A stretch of 64,000 nt of DNA from Diplodia intermedia (taxonomy: Eukaryota; Ascomycota; Dothideomycetes; Botryosphaeriales; Botryosphaeriaceae). The position numbers and the translations under genes were made by a program. Of this stretch, positions 55,206 through 64,000 are shown piece after piece; positions within the stretch are counted from its first letter, which is position 1, and every line of letters begins with the position of its first letter. The DNA lies in NCBI GenBank assembly GCA_021495925.1, contig JAKEKT010000061.1:124001-188000 (forward strand), given 5' to 3'. The notes under the pieces were generated by a model. That model was not told where the DNA came from, did no database searches, and worked only from the letters and a program-made list of their open reading frames with translations.

Positions 55206-58200
55206 CGTCTTATCTAATAGAGAAGTACGCGATACTAGCTATAGTATTAAGTAGTAAAATAAAAGATATATAAAATAATTAAGAGTTAAACTTATAAATA
55301 GTAAAAAGAAAGAGAAGATAATATTAAAGTCTTCTATAAAAAGTAATAATAGTATTAAAGACTTCTATAAAAGTAGAAATTAAATCTACTCTTTAATTAC
55401 TAAATATAGTAGTAAAACGTCTTACTATTTAATAATAGTAGTATATATATAGTTAGTATAAGATAAATACTACTATACTAGTAATCTTTATAATTAGATA
55501 AAAAAGAAGTTATAAAGTTAACTAATAAAGTATTAGTAAATAGACCTATATAACTAGTTATTCGATCGAGAAGCTAGTATTAAGAAAGAAATAAATAAAT
55601 AAATACGTATATAATTATTATATAATTATAATTCGTAATAATAGAAATAAAAGTATAAAACTAAATATAAAAGATAATATAATTTAGATATTAATACGCT
55701 TATTATTTCTTAAGAGAAACGAGCTTTAAGTAATAAATAAATATTTAATACTTTTATTTAAATAATATCTTTATTAATTCGTTCGCTACTATATCTATAG
55801 TAGATATTTATCTAAAGTAAACGTTATCGATCTATACTTTCTAGTAAAGCTAGTAGTAGTAAATATTAATATAGTAAAGCTTAGTATTAAGTTTTATAGT
55901 ATTCTATTCTATTAGAAGAAGTATCTACTTATTATTATATTAAACGTTAATATAATATTTAGAGTTAAAGAAGATATTTCTAAAGAACTATTTCTACTAA
56001 TAGTATTACTTTATTATTTTAGAAAGGGCTAGTAGCTTTACTTTTATAGAAGAGATAGTAATAATAAATTATTTAGACGCTTTCTAATTTATAGAAATAT
56101 TAAATAGAGTTATTATTAAGCTCTAATAGCTATATCTAGTAGTAATATCGCTAGCGTATAAGACGTTACTATTAATTATAAATACTTTATAATCGTCGTC
56201 TTAGTACTCTCTATAGTATAATAAGAGCTTACTAGTCTTATCTAAATAGATAAAAAGACGATCTACTAGCTATAGATATTATATAGAGAAATTAGTAAAA
56301 TAGATAAATAATATTAAATAGATATAAGTAATATTAACGCGCGTACTAATAATAGCGAATTAGACTAAATCTATTTAACTTTAATATATATATATTTATT
56401 TAGAAGTCGCGTATTTATTTAAATTAGACTTTAGCTACTTCTACTCTACTAGTAGAGTCGTAGTACGCTCTATAAGAATAAGATTATATTATATAATAAG
56501 ATTATTAATATATAACTTCTAAGAGAGCTATAGTAGTTTAAACTATTTATTATAAATAACGCGTAAAGTAAGAAACTATTAGATCTTATTTATTACTTAT
56601 ATTTTATAGCGCTTAAATAGATCTTCTTAGAATATATTTATAAAGGTCTTATCGTATACGTAAAACGTAAGAATAACGTTATCTATAAAGAAAAATATAA
56701 ATAAATAACTATTTATATAAAGATATAGAGTATCTAGTACTATCTCTAGTTTAAGATTCTCTAGAGTCTAGTAAAAGTACTTTTATTATAAGACGAGTAA
56801 CTTCTTTAAACTATATAATATTTAATTAAACTTAAGAATAAGATCTAAAGATAATCTTATTTCTTTAGAGAATTTAATAAATTTTATTTATTTATTTAGT
56901 TTAACGTCTCTTTAGAGTCTAAGACTATTAAAGATAAAATCTCTCTAAAGAGATTCGCTTCTATTTATATATCTAAATATATATATATTAAAATAGAGTT
57001 CTAAAAGAGTACTAGAAACGATACGCTTAAAAGCTTATAAAAAATATAAAGAGCGTAAAAAAGTAAAAGAATAGTAAGAAAATAAAATAAGAGTAAAGAA
57101 AAATAACTAAAATAGAAATAAAAAGTAAAGTAAATAAGTTCTTTTTATAAAAAAAGTCTCTTTAACTAGTTAGATTTATTTAGCGTTTTTTTATCTAAGA
57201 TTAATACTTACTTACTATTTATTATAACTAGTTAAAGTATTACTATTAGTAAACTAGCTATATAACTCTACTTCTAAATCTAGAAATTAGAAAAGAGCTC
57301 TAAATAGAGATTACTTAATTAGAATTTAAATTTTAGCTTTTTAGTCTCGTTAGCTTAGTTACTAACTATACTAGATAGCTATAAATACTAGTAGAAATAA
57401 TTACTTTAGCTTATATACTTATTATTTAGCTATTTTTCTTTAATTCTTATCTATTTTCGCTCTAAATCGAACGCAGTAAAAGCGCTAAGAATAAGAAGAA
57501 GCTAAAGAAGAGAATAAAAGAAAAAAAATAAGTAAAATAAATATTTAGTAATATATATTTAGATTTTATTAGATAAGTTATTTAATTACTATTATCTAGT
57601 AGTAATCTTTATTTATTCTAAGAACTTAGTCGTTAAGCTAGCTTCTAAAGTTAAGAAAAAGAGATCTAGTAGTTTAAATTAATTCTTCTTTAGCTCGTCT
57701 TTTAAGAGAATCTAAGAATTTCTATAAAGAGAATAAAAGAGAAGTAGATAGCGCGATATTTATTTAGTTATATAACTATATCTATATTAGTTATTTTCGA
57801 CGTAGTCGAGACGATAAAAATAAAATTTAAAGTATTTATATTTAATCTTTAGCTAGTAGAAGATAAAGACTATTTCTTTAACTTTTATAAAAGATTTAAG
57901 CCGTCGCTCTATCTCTAAACTAAAAATATATTTATAAAGTAAGTTCGTCGCTAATTTAAGCTTCTTTTTTTACTCTTTATAGGTCTTCTACTTAATCTTA
58001 CTTTAATAGAAGCTTAGAGAAGTAAAAGCTCTTCTAATAGAGTATTTTATAGTACTTTTAGTAAGTTAATTAATATATTTATTATCTAAAATATTCTTAT
58101 AATTAAAGTACTATTCTAGAGAGATAATATTTTTTTTATCTCTTAGCTTTTTCGCTAAACTAATAGCTTAAACTTATTAATCTTATTTAGACGTATTAGA

Positions 58201-61200
58201 GAACTTTTTTAGTCTAAAAATCGCGGTCTAGTTATTTACGTAGATTCTTATATCTTTATCGCGAACTTAACTTTTAATAATAAAGTTAAGAACTATTACT
58301 AGTTCTTCTATCTTATTATTATATACTAGATTCTTTAAACTAAGATTTTTATAAATTTAGCGCGTTAAGTTCTCTTTAGATTAGCTAAAGTTAAAAACTA
58401 CTACTTCGACGTCTATATTTTTATCTAAAGATAGAACTAAGGCGTTAAAGTAAATAGCTATTTAATTAGAGAATATTCTTTTAATATTAAGTACGTAAAT
58501 CGAGGCCTACTTTTCTTTATTTAAAGAGCTAATTATAGTTACGTAAAAAAGATCGATAGTCTATAATAAAAAATAGAAGAAGTTAACTTCTTTTAAGAGA
58601 GTAAATTACTTTTTAAGAAGAAGTTTAATCTTCTTTAATTATATAGATATCTTTATTTTTTATTAGTTTAGATTTATCTTCTTTAGTTTAATTTAAAGAA
58701 AGTAGAATTCTTTAAATAAATTCGTTCTAAGAGCGTATTTTTATAACTACTTATTTAGATAAATATTTACTAGTAAAATTCTACTCTCTATTTCTAAAGA
58801 AATTATAAGAGCGGTTTTAAAAATCTTTAAAATCTTTTATAAAGTAAGATTCTAAAGAACTTTTAATTAATAAGTAAATTATCTTTAGTTTTTCTAGTAG
58901 ATTTTAAAGTTATAGTCTATAACTATAGTTACGTAAGCTAAATAAAGCTAGTAAACTACGTAGAAAAAAAGTCTTTTCTTAATATTAGTAAGTCTAGAGA
59001 GATAATAAAAGATTAAATAAGTCTAGCTAATTCTTTTAAATATATACGTCTTAAAGATAGATTTATAGTTAAAGTAAATTTCTAGCTATTTAATCTAATT
59101 TTTAGATTCTACTATATTCTTTATAGATAATATAATAGAGATTAAATAGAGTTTCGAGTTCTCTTTAAAAAAGTAAATAAAGTATATAAGCTTTATCTTC
59201 TTAAAATTAAATTTAATATAGTTTTTATAGTCTTATATAAAGAGTTTTTTTATCTTCTTCTCTAATATCTTTTTATTACTCTTTTAGCTATCTAAGCTAG
59301 CTATTATTATAATATTATTAATATAAGAAAGAAAAGAAGTTTTAAAGATAAAAAATATCTCTTAAAAATAAATTAAGAAGAGAATAAATAAGATTAAACT
59401 TTCTTATAAAATATTTATTTTAATTAGACTAAACTCTTCTTCTTCTTTATTAAACGCGAGGCTTAATATTTATATAAATATAAATAACTTTATTTACGTA
59501 AGTAGATTAATTAGTATACTAATTTAAGCTATTATAGCTAAAAGTTATTCTTTAGCTACGTAGTTAAAGATACTTTTAATATTAAGAAAAAGTATAAAGA
59601 TCTTACGTTTAAGATAACGATTCTTCTCTACTTTATTTAATAAAAGTATTATAATATTAATTATAAATTTCTTTAATCTTCTTCTAATTTAAATATAGTA
59701 AAGAAGATCGAAGATCTTTACTAAATAGTCTAGTCTTTTAGTTATAATTTATTCTAGTACTTTTTTAAGATAATTAAGAAGAGAAATAATATAATAAAAC
59801 TTTAAGTTTATAATATTACTCTTTTTCTTACTTAGAATTATCTTAATAGTCGTACGCTAGCCCGTAAAATAGTATTTATAGATAAATAGCGTAAAAAAGA
59901 TCTTATTAAAGACGTTAAGCTTCGCTTTAAATATATAAGTAATAATCTCTTATATAATAGTATCTAGTTCTAGCGTTTTTCTCTTAATCTATATAAAGTA
60001 CGTATTCTTAATTTTTTTTAAATTTAGCTTTAACTAGTTCTATTATTTAGAGACGTAGCTTTACTAGTTAAAGAGAGTAATAAAAGAAAATAATAAAAAA
60101 AGTCTCTTTTTAAGAACTAAGTACTTTCTCTTAAAACTATCTTCTAAACGTTTTTCTATATACGTATTATAGCTAATTTTAAGAATTCTAGTATACGTTC
60201 TTAACTTAGTATAAGCTATAGTCTTAAAGATAGTCTTAAGAATTTCTTTCTTTAGAAAAGAATTCTAGTATTCGCGTTTAGTTCTTTTAATCGCTTTAAA
60301 GTAGATATTTTAACTATTTAAGTATCTTTACTTATTCTTATTTATATATAGAGATTTAAAAGTATTAATCTCTCTTTATAATCGTCTTTATTTTTCTAAG
60401 AGCTTATTTAACTACTATAATTTAAATTAAGCTTCTAGTTTTAATTAAGAAATAGAAAGATTTATTATAATAAATATAGTTTAGTTAAGACTTATTTCTA
60501 GAGTATCTAATATAAATATTTAGTAAATTAAGTCTTTTATTAAGTCTCTAAAAATATCTTTTAATAAGAGATTTAATTCTAAGCTTTTTAGAGTCTTAAA
60601 TACTACTATCTCTATCTATTATTTAAAGATTTTCTAAAACTTAGACTAGTCGGTCTTTCTCGTATTAAATCTAGCGATAGTAGCTATTATAAAAGATCTT
60701 ATATAGTCTATTAATTCTAAACTAAATAAAATTATCTTATAATTAAAATCGAAGTTCGTAATTATTTACTAGTTAATAATTCTATTAGCTAAAGCTAATA
60801 TTACTAGCGTAAGATTAATAATTATCTCTCTCTCTAGATAAAAATAATAAAAGATATCTTCTTCTTCTTTATTTAAAAGAAATAGATTATTCTCTTTAAA
60901 CTATTTAACTAGTTAATTAATACTAGATAAGAAAGAAGATTTTAAATCTTATTAAAAATAGTAAATATTAAAATTTTTAATAACTATAGTCTACGTTCTA
61001 AGAGATTACTATTATAGAACGCGTTCTAAAGTATATTAAAAATTATTATTCGTTTAATTCTTCTAATTATATAAGTTAAGTAGCTTAAACTTAGATCTAC
61101 GCTACTCTATACTTAAAACTATTAGATTAAAACTTTACTAGAATTTAATCTCTAAATTTATTTCTATTTTTCTAAGAAAGTAGAAAACGTAGATTAATAT

Positions 61201-64000
61201 TTAAGATCTTAAATTAAAAGAATAGACTAATAGAATTTAAATAAATAAGAAATAATTAATTAATTAAAAGTCTAAATTCTTATAGAATAAGATATATAAT
61301 TTTTAATATAAAATAAGATTTATCTTTAACTCTACTATAATATCTAGAATAAATTTCGTTATTAGAATACTTCTATTTAAATTAGCTTATAGAACTTATA
61401 AAGAACTTATTAAAAATAAGTTTATTTAGAGTTTTTTAAAGTATTTTTTAGCTCTTTAAGCTTTTTAGTCTTATAAAAGACGCTACTAATAAAGAAGCGT
61501 TTTAAAATAGTTTAATAAATCTTATCTTTAATTTTAAAGACTAAAATAAGCGAGAATTATAATCGTTCTTCTTTTATTATCTTTAGTATAAGCTAATAGA
61601 GAGTACTAATAATCTTAAACTTAAAATTAAAGATTATAACTTTAAATTAAATAATCTCTCTAAACTTCTTACAAGAGAGAGTAGAGAAGTCTTATATAGA
61701 TATATTATATACTATTATTTTAAACTACGTACGATTCTTTATAATTAATTAAATAGAGATAATCTAGTTAATTATAGCCGTATTTTTTAAAAGAAACTTA
61801 ACGAAGAAGAGCTTATATATAATAAAAATAAAATTCTTTTTTAAGAAAAAAGAGACTATAGTAATAATAAACTTATTCTTATTTCGCTAGTTTAAGAATA
61901 TCTTATTAAAGACGTTATATAAATTAAATAGTAAGAGATCTTTAATCTTTATAGTTAAAATAAGAACTACTTAATAAATAGTCTTCTTAGATATAAAAGT
62001 CTTTTACGTAAGGTTCTTCTACTTTTTTTCTAAAATAAGAGTAAACTCGTCTATATTTATTAAGGCTTTAGCCGCTATTAAGACGTACGTAGACGTAGAC
62101 TAGCTAGATACTATAATAAATCTTTATATAGATTAAGCTAATTACGTATTCGCGTATATAGACCTCTATAAGAGCTACTTTAAGAAAAAAATAATAATAG
62201 ACTTTAAAAAAGTTTTCGTTATTTTTATAAGATCTACTATAATCTTTTTAAGAGCTTATATTTATATAGTAAGAATCGAGTTAGCTTTCTCTATAATTCT
62301 ATTAGTTTTAATATACTATTATATAATTTTAATTAGATTTAAAATAGACCTTTATTCTTTTTTAATCTTTAAGAGATTCGTAACTATAATAAGAAGATTA
62401 AATAATTAATTAATAGTCTCTTATATAGTTTTTAATAAAAGTACTATACTTTTTTCGCTTTCTTTATAGTAGATAAAGTAAAAGATAGATAATCTACTTA
62501 TTCTCTTTATTAAAAAAGTTAAAATAACTATTAAGATACGTTATTTAAGTAGATCTTCTTAAATAAAGAGATCTTTTATTAATTTAAAAGTTAAAGACTT
62601 TAAAGTAGCGACTTTTAATAGTAGAGTAAATATAGTTAAGAATTTCTTAAAGTTTTCTATAATTATATTTATAGTCTCGAAGTTCTCTATCTATACTAAG
62701 AGAGATAGAGTAGAATTTAAAAAGAGTAAATTCTACTTTAAAAAAGCTATTCTAGATTTAAAAGAAGAGTTTTTAAGCTCTTTCTAAAAGAAAAGCGTAT
62801 AGAGAAAAGTATAAATAGAAGAAAAAGACTAGAAAATAAATTATTAACTTTAGTTTTATTTAAACTAAGTCGTAAATAAAAGAAATTTAGACTAAAGTAA
62901 GAGTTTTTCTTAATTACTTACTTCTTAGAAGTAAATAAAAGGGCCGTTAGAATTAATATAAGTATTAAATATTTTAAAGAATTAAAAGATATCTTAGCGT
63001 AAAGCTTAGACTACTTAAGTTATTTATACGCGTAAAGCTTTTTAGTAAGATCTAAGAAAGAGGCTTTTAGAAGGCTTTAAAATAAAATTTCTAAATATAG
63101 AAAAGAGCTATTATAATATAACTTTAAAAATAAATTTTTTAATATTATATAATACTCTATATATAATTTAGTACGAATTTAAGTAATTTTTAAGAATAGA
63201 GAGAGCTATAAAGTTCTAGATAGTTTAATACTATCTAAAATATCTCTTCTTCTATATACTACGTAATAGCGCGTACGTTTATAAAGCTAAAAATTAAGAT
63301 TCTAGCTAAGAAAATTAAGGGCTTTCGAATAATACTAGTTTTAGCGTAATTCTTAAGAGTTAGATTTAAAGATAAATATATACGTTTAAGAATTTAATAA
63401 AGATAGTATTAAATAGTAATATATAAGAAAAAATATTAATAATATTATATTATTTTATTTTAAGATTAAACGTATAGATTATTATAATAAGTATTTTAAA
63501 GATTCTAAAGACTAGCGTCGCTATAAAGATATTATAATATAAGAATTAAAGATTATTTTATATATAGATACGCGTCTTTATCTTTACTAAATATCTATAC
63601 TTATTAAACTTATATTTAAAAATCTACTATAAAGATATAATCTTCTTATTAAGTCTTCGTATCTTAACTATAAATATAATATTTTATATTTTCTTATCTT
63701 CTAGCTTATTTAATTCTTACTTAATCGTCTAATAAAGAAACGAAATAAGAGAATACTTATAAATATTATTATACTAGTAAGATTCTAGTAAAAGATTATT
63801 ATAATAAATATATAATAACTACTACTTTAAATAGTACTTTAGATAGAGCTCTTCTTCTATAAAACTTTTTAGTCGAAGATCTAGTATTATTATATAGTAA
63901 TTAGTAATAAGAACTACTAGTAAGTATTTTATATTATTTATTAATAAGTTCTACTAGAGGCTATAACTATTATAATAAATAAATATACTCTTTAAATTTA

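Larger units (their letters stand above)
54650..64000. mobile_element. RIP-mutated AT-rich island, probably degenerate repeats or transposons
   Basis: More than 9.3 kb, open at the right edge of the window. It has a very low G+C content, no frame of even 60 codons, and dense TA. CpA and TpG are almost absent: beyond about 54,900 I found only isolated CpA (near 57,477 and 61,671), while CpG, CpT and ApG persist. That is the footprint of repeat-induced point mutation acting on repeated DNA with CpA preference. Purine-rich and pyrimidine-rich blocks hint at former coding strands (for example around 57,000-57,150), but I could not identify a retrotransposon or DNA transposon protein. Near the left edge it contains degraded copies of the DUF3176-like fragment. 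Likely heterochromatic (inference). Confidence 0.9.

Noticed and set aside
54650..64000. Naming the island as a specific retrotransposon (Gypsy, Copia or Tad)
   Set aside because: RIP has removed nearly all protein-level signal. I could not identify reverse transcriptase, integrase or long terminal repeats by eye, so no family is assigned.
1..64000. tRNA, rRNA and CRISPR features
   Set aside because: I saw no cloverleaf-compatible A/B box pairs, no rRNA-like sequence and no regularly spaced direct repeats of CRISPR type. A covariance-model search was not possible.

Overview
The window reads as nuclear DNA of a filamentous ascomycete (Pezizomycotina, possibly a Dothideomycete; the class is inference). 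The evidence is short 50-90 nt GT-AG introns with CTRAY-like branch sites, many fungus-specific families (HET, SRPK-like kinase, hybrid histidine kinase, GMC oxidoreductase, tyrosinase, A-T-R adenylate-forming reductase, pectin methylesterase), and a 9.3 kb AT-rich island in which CpA and TpG are almost absent, the signature of repeat-induced point mutation (RIP). The exon models below were built by hand from splice sites and reading-frame continuity; each total length divides by three.

Layout. 0.3-9.3 kb: secreted pectin methylesterase (-), SRPK-like kinase (-), small secreted six-cysteine protein with a Kex2-type site (-), a decayed ORF and a cupin protein (-). 11.9-19.3 kb: a divergent pair of related orphan proteins (11948-12763 -, 13766-14635 +), an eight-segment gene in which each of five Cys/His repeats sits on its own 63-66 nt exon (15719-16742 -), and a single-pass membrane protein (-). 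21.8-30 kb: GMC oxidoreductase (+) converging on a hybrid histidine kinase (-), then a NACHT pseudogene with four in-frame stops. 30.9-42 kb: multi-pass UPF0658-like membrane protein (+), an orphan ORF with an in-frame TAA (-), HET protein (+), endosulfine/Igo1 (+), Reg1-like phosphatase regulator (-) and a membrane-anchored alpha/beta hydrolase with an odd splice acceptor (+). 42.8-53.2 kb: a giant tyrosinase (-) followed on the same strand by an A-T-R reductase. 54.2-64 kb: a truncated, frameshifted DUF3176-like relic abutting the RIP island, which contains RIP-mutated copies of that relic.

The most unusual object is the tyrosinase. Its copper domain and its C-terminal domain are separated, within one continuous 3.66 kb exon, by about 1,000 residues made of a Gly/Ser/Tyr/Gln-rich region with nine QNKGF-type repeats followed by eleven CCHC zinc knuckles. 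I know of no described tyrosinase with this architecture. The A-T-R reductase next to it could supply an aromatic aldehyde or amino-acid-derived substrate, so the two may form a small pigment or metabolite locus (inference). The second unusual object is the one-repeat-per-exon Cys/His gene. Endosulfine and the Reg1-like protein are convergent neighbours and both are phosphatase regulators in nutrient signalling.
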